A DNA stretch of 5,205 nt from Anaerolineales bacterium (GTDB taxonomy: Bacteria; Chloroflexota; Anaerolineae; Anaerolineales; E44-bin32): positions 81,007-86,211 of the forward strand of contig WVZH01000276.1 in the NCBI GenBank assembly GCA_011772595.1, written 5' to 3'. Shown here one piece after another: positions 1 through 5,205 of the stretch. The notes beneath the pieces were generated by a model. The model ran no database searches and was not told the origin of the DNA. It saw only the letters and a list, made by a program, of their open reading frames with translations. Within the stretch, counting starts at the first letter, position 1. Every line of letters starts with the position of its first letter. A program made the position numbers and the translations under genes.

Positions 1-1007
1 AATATTCGCTCTGCTCCCGCGAGGGCGGACTGCAGGTTGGTGTAAATAGTCGACATTGAGCGGATGGGCTCATAGAAATTACGAACGTAGTTGAGGAAAG
101 TGACGATAAGGCCTACCGTCGCAAGGTTGTTGACGACAAGGTAACCACCATACCCTGCGACAATAGCCGTAGCGATTGAACTTAAGACGTCCAACGTCGG
201 GGAAAATGCCGACGTGATCCCAACGGCCTGGATATTGGCGTCGCGGTTAGCCGCGCTGGCCTGTGCGAAGCGGGCCTGACTGATTTCTTCTCTGCTGAAT
301 GCTTGAACAACCTTAACCCCGGAAATCCCTTCTTCAAGCTCAGCACTGACATGTCCGATGGTCTCGCGGGTTCTGCGAAATGCGCGTCTGGCACGCGCCG
401 AGAAGACGATTGTCGCGATCAGCATCACCGGTAGGATACTGTAACTTGCTAAAGCAAGACGAAAATTGAGCCGCAGCATGGCAATAATGATTCCCACTAG
501 GGTAAGCAGACTGTTCAGGATGCGGATCAACCCCATATTCATGACCCGCCCGATCGTATCGACATCGTTCACCAATCGTGACATGAGATCGCCCGTCTCC
601 TGTCGGTCGAAGAAACTGAGTGAGAGATGTTGGAATTGGTCGAACACTTCAGTTCGCAATCGGTAGAGCAGATCTTGGGCAACGATGGTCATAAGGAAGA
701 ACTGAGCGCTGGTCGAGATCATGTTGAGCAAATAAGAGCCAAGCAGCAGCAACATTGTGTGCGCCAGGCCGGTTCTGTCGCTAGCGACGATGAATTGGTC
801 GATTGCCAGACCGATGAAGTAGGGGCCGGCCAATTGTGCTGCGGTGCCGAGAAAGACCAAAATCAGAACGGCCAAGATATGAGGCCGATAAGGTTTGAGA
901 TATACAGTCAATCTCCGCATCACTACGCGTGTCGATTTTGCCTTGGTGTGTTCGCGGCTCAATGATCTTCGCATTGGGCCGCCCATCATCGGGCCATGAA
1001 AACCCAT
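1..1007 (-). CDS. ABC exporter half-transporter, transmembrane domain (partial, C-terminus off left edge)
   Basis: The reading frame is open from ATG at 1007 to the left edge and gives 335 complete residues without a stop. It is the N-terminal membrane domain of a type IV (ABC_membrane) exporter subunit; the nucleotide-binding domain lies outside the window. Residues 1-12 form a Gly/Met-rich leader (MGFHGPMMGGPM) of a kind often seen in the YheH/BmrD-like partner subunits. Hydrophobic segments lie at roughly 43-64, 83-108, 160-180, 185-204 and 272-305. The first cytoplasmic loop has the family pattern SFFDRQETGDLMSRLVNDVD (131-150), and a second coupling region is around 220-240 (AELEEGISGVKVVQAFSREE). 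The start is supported by AGGAG 6 bases upstream. It follows the other ABC gene by 30 bases in the same operon, so the two products probably form a heterodimer. The substrate is unknown; multidrug, lipid or peptide export are all possible. Confidence 0.93.
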   Translation of the reverse strand, partial: MGFHGPMMGGPMRRSLSREHTKAKSTRVVMRRLTVYLKPYRPHILAVLILVFLGTAAQLAGPYFIGLAIDQFIVASDRTGLAHTMLLLLGSYLLNMISTSAQFFLMTIVAQDLLYRLRTEVFDQFQHLSLSFFDRQETGDLMSRLVNDVDTIGRVMNMGLIRILNSLLTLVGIIIAMLRLNFRLALASYSILPVMLIATIVFSARARRAFRRTRETIGHVSAELEEGISGVKVVQAFSREEISQARFAQASAANRDANIQAVGITSAFSPTLDVLSSIATAIVAGYGGYLVVNNLATVGLIVTFLNYVRNFYEPIRSMSTIYTNLQSALAGAERI

Positions 1008-1013
1008 TTCCCA

Positions 1014-1018
1014 CTCCT
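1014..1018 (-). promoter_or_regulatory. Ribosome binding site of the second ABC gene
   Basis: AGGAG on the minus strand, 6 bases before the ATG at 1007. It fixes the start of this gene in a 30-base gap that shows no terminator or promoter, which supports co-transcription with the upstream ABC gene. Confidence 0.8.
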
Positions 1019-1037
1019 GTGTTTTGGAGCTCGCAGC

Positions 1038-2822
1038 CTATCCTGGTCCTAATACATCGGCAGCCGACATCTTTTCGGGTTCGGGCACCGGTCGACCGTC
1101 GTCGTGCAATTGAGAATGGTAGATATCGGCGTAGATTGGACTGATCTCCAAGAGCACTTCGTGCGATCCTTGCGCCACAACATGACCTTTTTCGAGCACG
1201 ATAATCCGATCAGCGTTTCTTACCGTACTGATTCGCTGGGCGATGATGAAACTTGTCCGTCCTTCCATCAGCCCTTCAAGCGCATTTTGGATACGCGCCT
1301 CGGTTACTATGTCCACACTACTTGTGCTATCATCTAATATCAAGATGCGAGGATCCATCAGCAGCGCCCGTGCGATGGCTAAGCGTTGTTTCTGCCCACC
1401 TGATAAGGTCACACCACGCTCGCCGACCCAGGTTTCATAGCCATCGGGGAACTCACTGATAAATTCGTGCGCTTCCGCGGCTTGGGCTGCCGCAATCACC
1501 TCCTCGTTTGAGGCGTCCGGTCGCCCGAAGGCGATATTATCTTTGATCGTACCGCTAAAGAGTGTTGTTTCTTGGAGCACAATGCCGATTTGCGATCGCA
1601 GTGATTCAAGTGTCACGTCACGGATGTCATAACCATCCACGGTTACCCGACCTTGCGTAACATCATAAAAACGTGGGATCAGATTGATCACGGTGCTTTT
1701 TCCGCTGCCCGTGGCTCCCAAGAGTGCGAGCGTCTGTCCCGGTTCGGCAACAAAGCTGACGTCTTCAAGCACATTTCCAGCGCTGCTGAAGTAACTAAAG
1801 GACACATCCTCAAAACTGACCTGTCCGCGAATGGCTGGTAGCTCACGAGCACCGTGTTTGTCTTGCACCTCGACCTGAGCTTGAAGCACCTCCAGAATTC
1901 GATCGGCGGAGGCGCCAGCGCGTGATACCATGGACAGGATCATGCCCAAAATACCCACGGGCATCATGAGAAGCAGAAGATATGTATTGAAGGCTACGAG
2001 CTCACCGATGGTCAGCGCTTCTTCGATGACTTGCAAACCACCCAACCAAACGACAGCAAGCGTTCCAAGATTGGCAATGCCAAACATGAGAGGCATTACG
2101 GCGGCGATCATTCGTCCAACCCTCATCTGTTGATCTCGTAGTTCAACATTCGCTTCTCCGAAACGTTTGGCTTCGTAGGGTTCTGTCGCAAAAGCTTTGA
2201 CGACACGTATGCCGGCCAGATTCTCCTGGAGGATCGTATTTAGTTGGGAGAGTTTTTCCTGGACGACGGTGAACATCGGGCGGGCGCGTGCAGCGAATAC
2301 GCCGAATAAAAGAAAAGCGAATGGCACGATCATGAGCACAATCAATGCGAGACGCCAGTTCATACTCAGAAGCAGCGCAAGGCTCCCGATGAGTAGGACC
2401 AAGGCGTTTAACATCTGCAAGAAGCCCATGCCGGTGAAATGCCTGACAAGTTCGACGTCATTCGTGGCGCGCGTCATGAGTTGACCGGTTTGGGATCTAT
2501 CATGGTAGCCGAATGAAAGCCGCTGAATTTGCGCGAAGAGCTCGTTACGCAGATCAAAAGCCACGCTCTGGGAAACTTTCTCCGAAAGGAAACCTTGAAG
2601 GAATTGAAAGAGAGCGCCGATCAATGCCACGCCCACCATTGCCACGGCGAAACGTAAGATGCGAGACATGTTGCCTTCTGCGATCCCTTGGTCGATGAGT
2701 ATTTGTAACATCCTGGGTGTCACCAGTAGGGCGGAGGAGGAGAGGACAAGGCTGGTATATGCTGCAATCGTTGTTCGCCAGTATCGTTTGAGGTAGCGGA
2801 GCATCTGAAAAAGAGATCTCAT
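1038..2822 (-). CDS. ABC exporter half-transporter with degenerate ATP site (heterodimer subunit)
   Basis: Complete membrane plus ATPase half-transporter, 594 residues from the ATG at 2822, the usual length for the family. Six hydrophobic segments lie at about 14-38, 59-80, 133-156, 157-178, 243-266 and 273-298. The nucleotide-binding domain has an A-loop Tyr near 344, Walker A GATGSGKST (369-377), Q-loop Gln 417, signature LSGGQ (473-477) and Walker B ILILDD, with Asp 498 where the catalytic Glu normally sits. The switch position reads IAQR, with Gln 529 in place of His. These two replacements with an intact LSGGQ are typical of the non-catalytic partner in heterodimeric exporters such as BmrC, LmrC and TM287. 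It should therefore pair with the downstream subunit in the cytoplasmic membrane and export drugs or other amphipathic compounds; the substrate cannot be read from sequence. An in-frame ATG at 2828 is the alternative start, but its distance from the GAGG is only 2 bases, against 8 for ATG 2822. Confidence 0.95.
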   Translation of the reverse strand: MRSLFQMLRYLKRYWRTTIAAYTSLVLSSSALLVTPRMLQILIDQGIAEGNMSRILRFAVAMVGVALIGALFQFLQGFLSEKVSQSVAFDLRNELFAQIQRLSFGYHDRSQTGQLMTRATNDVELVRHFTGMGFLQMLNALVLLIGSLALLLSMNWRLALIVLMIVPFAFLLFGVFAARARPMFTVVQEKLSQLNTILQENLAGIRVVKAFATEPYEAKRFGEANVELRDQQMRVGRMIAAVMPLMFGIANLGTLAVVWLGGLQVIEEALTIGELVAFNTYLLLLMMPVGILGMILSMVSRAGASADRILEVLQAQVEVQDKHGARELPAIRGQVSFEDVSFSYFSSAGNVLEDVSFVAEPGQTLALLGATGSGKSTVINLIPRFYDVTQGRVTVDGYDIRDVTLESLRSQIGIVLQETTLFSGTIKDNIAFGRPDASNEEVIAAAQAAEAHEFISEFPDGYETWVGERGVTLSGGQKQRLAIARALLMDPRILILDDSTSSVDIVTEARIQNALEGLMEGRTSFIIAQRISTVRNADRIIVLEKGHVVAQGSHEVLLEISPIYADIYHSQLHDDGRPVPEPEKMSAADVLGPG

Positions 2823-2830
2823 AACCATGG

Positions 2831-2834
2831 CCTC
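2831..2834 (-). promoter_or_regulatory. Ribosome binding site overlapping the PadR stop codon
   Basis: The minus strand reads TGAGGCCATGGTTATG. GAGG overlaps the TGA stop of the PadR gene (2833-2835) and lies 8 bases before ATG 2822 and 2 bases before ATG 2828. This favours 2822 as the start and suggests translational coupling of the regulator and the exporter. Confidence 0.6.
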
Positions 2835-3414
2835 ATATTGTAGCTGGATAAATCTCGTCCAAGAGCTCCTGCAAGATCGTAAGAGCTTCCATGAAATGGG
2901 GCTTCATCACTTCTTTCAAGCGCGCCAGTTCTTCTTCCCCGCGTTTGGTTATTCGGTAGAATCGTCGGGTGCGATGAGTCTCGTCCTCCCATTCGCCTTC
3001 AACCAATCCATGTTGTTCCATAAACGTGAGTAAAGGGTAGATCACGCCAGGATTACTGACCCAACGTCCTTGGGTGAGTTCTTGGATCTCGCGCATGATT
3101 TCGTTGCCGTAGCGCAAACCTCCTTTTAGGAGGTGCAATACCAACATGGGGAGCAAGCCTCCACCTTTCGCCAGCATGAGTGCGACGAAGGGGTTAAAGA
3201 CGCCTGGTTCATCCGCCGAGTGCCATCCTTTGAAGCGCCGTCCACCGAAGTACCAATGCTCTTCCGGCATCTCCCCGAAGAATTCGTGGAAGTGGCGACG
3301 CCACATCTCACGCATCCTGTGTGGGGGAAAGCTCTGTGTTCGATATCGATGGCGCCAATCCTGCCAGAATTCAGGCCCGCCTCGATGTTGATTCTTTTGG
3401 TTGCCTCGAGTCAT
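2833..3414 (-). CDS. PadR-family transcriptional regulator with N-terminal extension
   Basis: A 193-residue protein. Residues about 85-163 match the PadR winged-helix domain: GLLPMLVLHLLKGGLRYGNEI (recognisable as the hydrophobic helix and G-Y/N-E-I pattern of the family), then WVSNPGVIYPLLTFMEQHGL (118-137), a wing with RTRRFYRITKRGEEEL (148-163), and a C-terminal helix (about 164-188) suited to dimerisation. PadR proteins usually repress transcription, often of efflux genes, and release DNA on binding drugs or phenolic compounds. Here the gene lies a few bases before an ABC exporter pair and just downstream of a perfect palindrome, so self-repression and exporter control are inferred. The first 84 residues are not part of the PadR domain: they are rich in His, Trp, Arg and Phe (for example FWQDWRHRYR and MWRRHFHEFF) and of unknown role. 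The start at 3414 is backed by GGGAG 7 bases upstream. Confidence 0.92.
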   Translation of the reverse strand: MTRGNQKNQHRGGPEFWQDWRHRYRTQSFPPHRMREMWRRHFHEFFGEMPEEHWYFGGRRFKGWHSADEPGVFNPFVALMLAKGGGLLPMLVLHLLKGGLRYGNEIMREIQELTQGRWVSNPGVIYPLLTFMEQHGLVEGEWEDETHRTRRFYRITKRGEEELARLKEVMKPHFMEALTILQELLDEIYPATI

Positions 3415-3420
3415 TGATAT

Positions 3421-3427
3421 TCTCCCT
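3421..3427 (-). promoter_or_regulatory. Ribosome binding site of the PadR gene
   Basis: AGGGAGA on the minus strand with about 6-7 bases to the ATG at 3414. It supports the long start and so the reality of the N-terminal extension of the regulator. Confidence 0.7.
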
Positions 3428-3453
3428 AATGCAATTTTAAATCATCAAGGTCG

Positions 3454-3475
3454 ATAATATTGAATTCAATATTAT
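3454..3475. promoter_or_regulatory. Perfect 22-bp palindrome, probable PadR operator
   Basis: The two half-sites ATAATATTGAA and TTCAATATTAT are exact reverse complements with no spacer, centred between 3464 and 3465. The site lies 39 bases upstream of the PadR start and covers the place where the -10 box of the nearest TTGACA hexamer would fall. Dimeric winged-helix repressors bind such sites, and PadR regulators commonly repress their own operon. The symmetry is seen directly; the binding protein is an inference. AT-rich DNA can form palindromes by chance, but 11 of 11 matching pairs at this location makes an operator likely. Confidence 0.75.
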
Positions 3476-3491
3476 TGTAGTAAATTGTCAA
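3464..3491 (-). promoter_or_regulatory. Candidate promoter of the PadR-ABC operon
   Basis: A consensus TTGACA lies at 3486-3491 on the minus strand. With a 16-base spacer the -10 position is TTGAAT (3464-3469, 4 of 6 to TATAAT), which is inside the palindrome. A second TTGACA lies 20 bases further upstream at 3506-3511; with a 16-base spacer it would use GACAAT (4 of 6). The exact -10 box is uncertain, but one of these two hexamers is a good candidate for the -35 element. Confidence 0.45.
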
Positions 3492-3522
3492 TCTTTTTGT
3501 AACTTTGTCAAGGGTTGATTCT

Positions 3523-3557
3523 CAGGTTCCCGGGAGCTCTCAGCTTCCGGGAACCTG
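3523..3557 (-). terminator. Strong stem-loop after the lipoprotein gene, possible terminator without U-tract
   Basis: Arms CAGGTTCCCGG and CCGGGAACCTG pair perfectly over 11 bases; one non-standard pair (A/C in minus-strand RNA, G/U in plus-strand RNA) is followed by AGCT/AGCT and a 3-base loop. The hairpin begins 8 bases after the stop codon of the lipoprotein gene at 3566 and ends before the PadR promoter, which is where a terminator is expected. No run of T follows on either strand, so it could also act as a transcript-end stabiliser. Confidence 0.6.
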
Positions 3558-3565
3558 TAGAGAAT

Positions 3566-4489
3566 TCATGGCCGCCAGCGCATGAAGACGTGGAGGATCT
3601 CTAGATTCTGTTTGAGGTCAGGATCCCTGTGGTTTGTGAGCTCGATGTCGATGGCGGCAATCCCTTGTTTCGATGCCCAGTCGATGAGCTGACCGGTGAA
3701 CTGACAACCGGTATCAATGGGCGGGTAGGGGTAGTCGCTCACGCCTGCGACCGCTTCGGCTAAGTTGAGGGACAACTCGTCTGGTGGTTGACCGCCGGGA
3801 AAGATGCCCAATGCTGCGCTATGGTAGTTGATCAATGCCTCGATGTTTTCCTCAAGAAGGAACTGCATCAGCGCCAGTGTCTCAGGCTCAGATGCCGGAT
3901 ATGGACCGGCAGTCACCGGTAGGTATCGCCAACAACCATGGATCGGCCAATCAGATTTCCAATACGTAGGCCAATTGCGATTAAGGTCGACACCGTTGTC
4001 GTTCGTCCGCCCCTGTATTCCACGCGCGCGCTCCTCACCATCCGGATTCATTGAGCGGAGAATAAAAAGGGTTATATCGTGTGGGACCCAATCCGGTCGT
4101 CCTTGTAGGAGCAGGATGAGTTGGTCGGCCAGTGCGATCGTGTTCCACTCGTAGCCTCCATGCATACCAGCGATGATCATCAACTTTCTGGACCCCGACC
4201 CGAAACTGAATACCTCGAGTGGTCGGCCAGCGACAGAATAGCCGATGATATCTGGGCCATTGGGTGAGAGTGTGGGTGAAGGTGTGAGTGTCGCGGAGGG
4301 TGTGGCGGAAGCGGTAGACGAGGGTTGGATGGTGAGTGTAGGCGTGCGACTTGGTGAGGGGGAGGGCTCGATCTCGATGACGTGATCGCTCGAAAGGATG
4401 CTTCCCCTGGTGATCCATAAACTCTCACAAGCGGTTATTGTCAGAGTGGAGAGTGAAAATACGGCCAGAAGCCGGGTGAATCTTTGCAT
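3566..4489 (-). CDS. Probable M14-family zinc carboxypeptidase lipoprotein
   Basis: From ATG 4489 the product has 307 residues. MQRFTR then a hydrophobic stretch ends in ITAC, a lipobox with Cys 21 as the acylated residue, so the protein should be anchored outside the cytoplasmic membrane. Residues about 41-80 are a Pro/Ser/Thr-rich spacer. Residues 81-305 look like an M14 peptidase: GMHGGYEWNT with zinc ligands His 110 and Glu 114, NPDG (148-151), Arg 161, GVDLNRNW with Asn 170/Arg 171 for the substrate carboxylate, a GPYPASEPET stretch, third zinc ligand His 223 in NYHS, and a catalytic Glu at 283 (AAIDIELTNH). M14 enzymes remove C-terminal residues or cleave peptidoglycan peptides; which applies here is not decidable. 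The zinc motif reads HxxxE, not the usual HxxE. ATGs at 4501 and 4519 are alternative starts, but 4489 gives a normal signal peptide length and a leader of about 35 bases from the candidate promoter; GAGGG lies 12 bases upstream. Confidence 0.87.
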   Translation of the reverse strand: MQRFTRLLAVFSLSTLTITACESLWITRGSILSSDHVIEIEPSPSPSRTPTLTIQPSSTASATPSATLTPSPTLSPNGPDIIGYSVAGRPLEVFSFGSGSRKLMIIAGMHGGYEWNTIALADQLILLLQGRPDWVPHDITLFILRSMNPDGEERARGIQGRTNDNGVDLNRNWPTYWKSDWPIHGCWRYLPVTAGPYPASEPETLALMQFLLEENIEALINYHSAALGIFPGGQPPDELSLNLAEAVAGVSDYPYPPIDTGCQFTGQLIDWASKQGIAAIDIELTNHRDPDLKQNLEILHVFMRWRP

Positions 4490-4530
4490 GCTTGAGTTCA
4501 TCCCTCGGTTGACTGACATGGGTGAGACGT

Positions 4531-4559
4531 ACTTTACATCGCCCCTGGTGATCTGCCAA
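4531..4559 (-). promoter_or_regulatory. Candidate promoter of the lipoprotein gene
   Basis: TTGGCA (4554-4559, 5 of 6 to TTGACA) and TAAAGT (4531-4536, 4 of 6 to TATAAT) on the minus strand are separated by 17 bases. Transcription would begin near 4524, only a few bases before ATG 4519 but about 35 bases before ATG 4489, which agrees with the shorter start. Confidence 0.4.
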
Positions 4560-4668
4560 GTTTCTGTTCCTAAAAGGAATGAGACACGAGGGCATCATAT
4601 CCAACAAACCAGTCGTGTTCTTTTTCCTTCCAATTACTTTACAACTTACCGTATCGAGCGAGGAGCAG

Positions 4669-4697
4669 TAGTCAAAACCTACACCATGGGCTACAAT
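4669..4697 (+). promoter_or_regulatory. Candidate promoter of the kinase gene
   Basis: TAGTCA (4669-4674, 4 of 6) and TACAAT (4692-4697, 5 of 6) are separated by 17 bases and point toward the kinase start at 4739, giving a leader of about 35 bases. It is the best plus-strand match I saw in the 4490-4738 region, but no consensus is certain for this organism. Confidence 0.4.
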
Positions 4698-4738
4698 ACG
4701 AATGCGCGTCTGGATTTTGAGGACCGATTGAGTTCTTA

Positions 4739-5205
4739 ATGGCTCTCCAGGTAGGTTCAGTTCTACGTCATCGTTATCGAATTGACGGCATCCTCGGCCA
4801 GGGTGGCATGGGCGCCGTATATAAAGCCTTTGATGTAAACCTCGGTGTGGAGGTCGCCGTCAAAGAAAATCTCTTTACGACGGCGGAATTCGAGCGCCAA
4901 TTCGAGCGTGAAGCCAAGATCCTCGCCAGGCTTCGGCATCCCAATCTTCCAAGAGTTTCGGACCACTTTGTGATTGAGGGTGAAGGTCAATACTTGGTGA
5001 TGGACTTCATCATGGGTGTTGATCTTCGCCAACGCCTGGAGCGCAGTGGTGCGATCCCAGAGGAAGAAGCCCTACCGTGGTTCCTCGAAATCTGTGATGC
5101 TCTTGCGTACCTCCACAGCCAAACACCTCCCATTCTTCATCGGGACATTAAACCTGGCAATATAAAAATCATGCCGGATGGGGGAGCGATCCTGGTGGAT
5201 TTTGG
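4739..5205 (+). CDS. Eukaryotic-type serine/threonine protein kinase (partial, C-terminus off right edge)
   Basis: The frame is open from ATG 4739 to the edge, giving 155 full residues of a PknB/Hanks-type kinase domain. Visible elements in order: Gly-rich loop LGQGGMGAVYKA (19-30), ATP-binding Lys 42 in VAVKE, helix-C Glu 58 in FEREAKIL, HPNLP (67-71), hinge around YLVMDF (85-90), catalytic loop HRDIKPGN (134-141) with Asp 136, Lys 138 and Asn 141, and DF(G) at 154-156 where the window ends. All residues needed for catalysis up to this point are present, so it should be an active kinase phosphorylating Ser/Thr. Sensor, membrane and repeat domains, if any, lie beyond the edge. An in-frame stop at 4718-4720 shuts off upstream extension. 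The ribosome site is weak: GAG 6 bases upstream, or GAGGA at 4719-4723 with a 15-base gap. The gene is divergent from the peptidase lipoprotein. Confidence 0.95.
   Translation, partial: MALQVGSVLRHRYRIDGILGQGGMGAVYKAFDVNLGVEVAVKENLFTTAEFERQFEREAKILARLRHPNLPRVSDHFVIEGEGQYLVMDFIMGVDLRQRLERSGAIPEEEALPWFLEICDALAYLHSQTPPILHRDIKPGNIKIMPDGGAILVDF

Noticed and set aside
627..965. Plus-strand open frame of 112 codons
   Set aside because: It is antisense to the transmembrane domain of the ABC gene at 1-1007, whose frame has clear family motifs; the translated product is Gln/Asp-rich with no recognisable pattern.
781..1014. Minus-strand open frame of 77 codons starting near the second ABC gene
   Set aside because: It begins at an ATG one frame off from the real start at 1007 and gives no membrane segments; the other frame continues to the window edge with ABC exporter motifs.
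2197..2484. Plus-strand open frame of 95 codons
   Set aside because: Antisense shadow of the membrane domain of the complete ABC gene, rich in Arg/Ser without domain signals.
3133..3417. Plus-strand open frames of 81-94 codons
   Set aside because: Antisense to the PadR gene, which has a ribosome site, domain match and operon context.
4035..4428. Two further minus-strand frames of 82 and 127 codons with Pro/His/Thr repeats
   Set aside because: They are frame-shifted readings of the repetitive spacer of the lipoprotein gene, which itself has signal peptide and peptidase motifs.
4565..4577. Small inverted repeat TTCCT-AAA-AGGAA
   Set aside because: Five-base arms are too short to separate from chance, and no T run or gene end is nearby.
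4763..5032. Minus-strand open frame of 89 codons
   Set aside because: Antisense to the kinase domain, whose catalytic motifs are clear in the plus frame.
1..5205. CRISPR arrays, tRNA/rRNA genes, insertion sequences, prophage or defence system
   Set aside because: No spaced direct repeats, no RNA gene signatures, no transposase or terminal inverted repeats and no defence-gene motifs were seen on either strand.

Overview
The window looks like chromosomal DNA of a Gram-positive-type or monoderm bacterium, most likely a member of the Chloroflexota (Anaerolineae-like). This rests on protein style only: the eukaryotic-type Ser/Thr kinase with an HPNLP stretch and an HRDIKPGN loop, the lipoprotein with a long Pro/Ser/Thr linker before a zinc peptidase domain, and the PadR plus heterodimeric ABC exporter cassette. 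No rRNA or marker gene is present, so the taxonomic call is an inference.

Layout from left to right: (1) positions 1-1007, minus strand, the 5' two-thirds of an ABC exporter half-transporter that runs off the left edge; (2) 1038-2822/2828, minus, a complete ABC exporter half-transporter whose nucleotide-binding domain carries the hallmarks of the degenerate member of a heterodimer; (3) 2833-3414, minus, a PadR-family regulator with an unusual His/Trp/Arg-rich N-terminal extension; (4) 3415-3565, an intergenic stretch with a perfect 22-bp palindrome, two TTGACA hexamers and a strong stem-loop; (5) 3566-4489/4519, minus, a probable M14 zinc carboxypeptidase lipoprotein; (6) 4490-4738, a divergent promoter region; (7) 4739-5205, plus, the N-terminal half of a protein kinase cut by the right edge inside the DFG motif.

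The PadR gene and the two ABC genes form a tight operon (gaps of about 4-10 and 30 bases) read leftward from the palindromic operator/promoter. The simplest model is a drug- or peptide-responsive PadR repressor that controls its own synthesis and that of a BmrCD/LmrCD/TM287-288-like heterodimeric exporter. The lipoprotein gene upstream is on the same strand but is separated by a stem-loop and looks like its own unit. The kinase is transcribed divergently from it. No mobile element, CRISPR array, tRNA or rRNA was seen. I did not find a convincing undescribed system; the most unusual items are the PadR extension with its perfect operator and the atypical zinc-ligand spacing (HxxxE) of the M14 peptidase.
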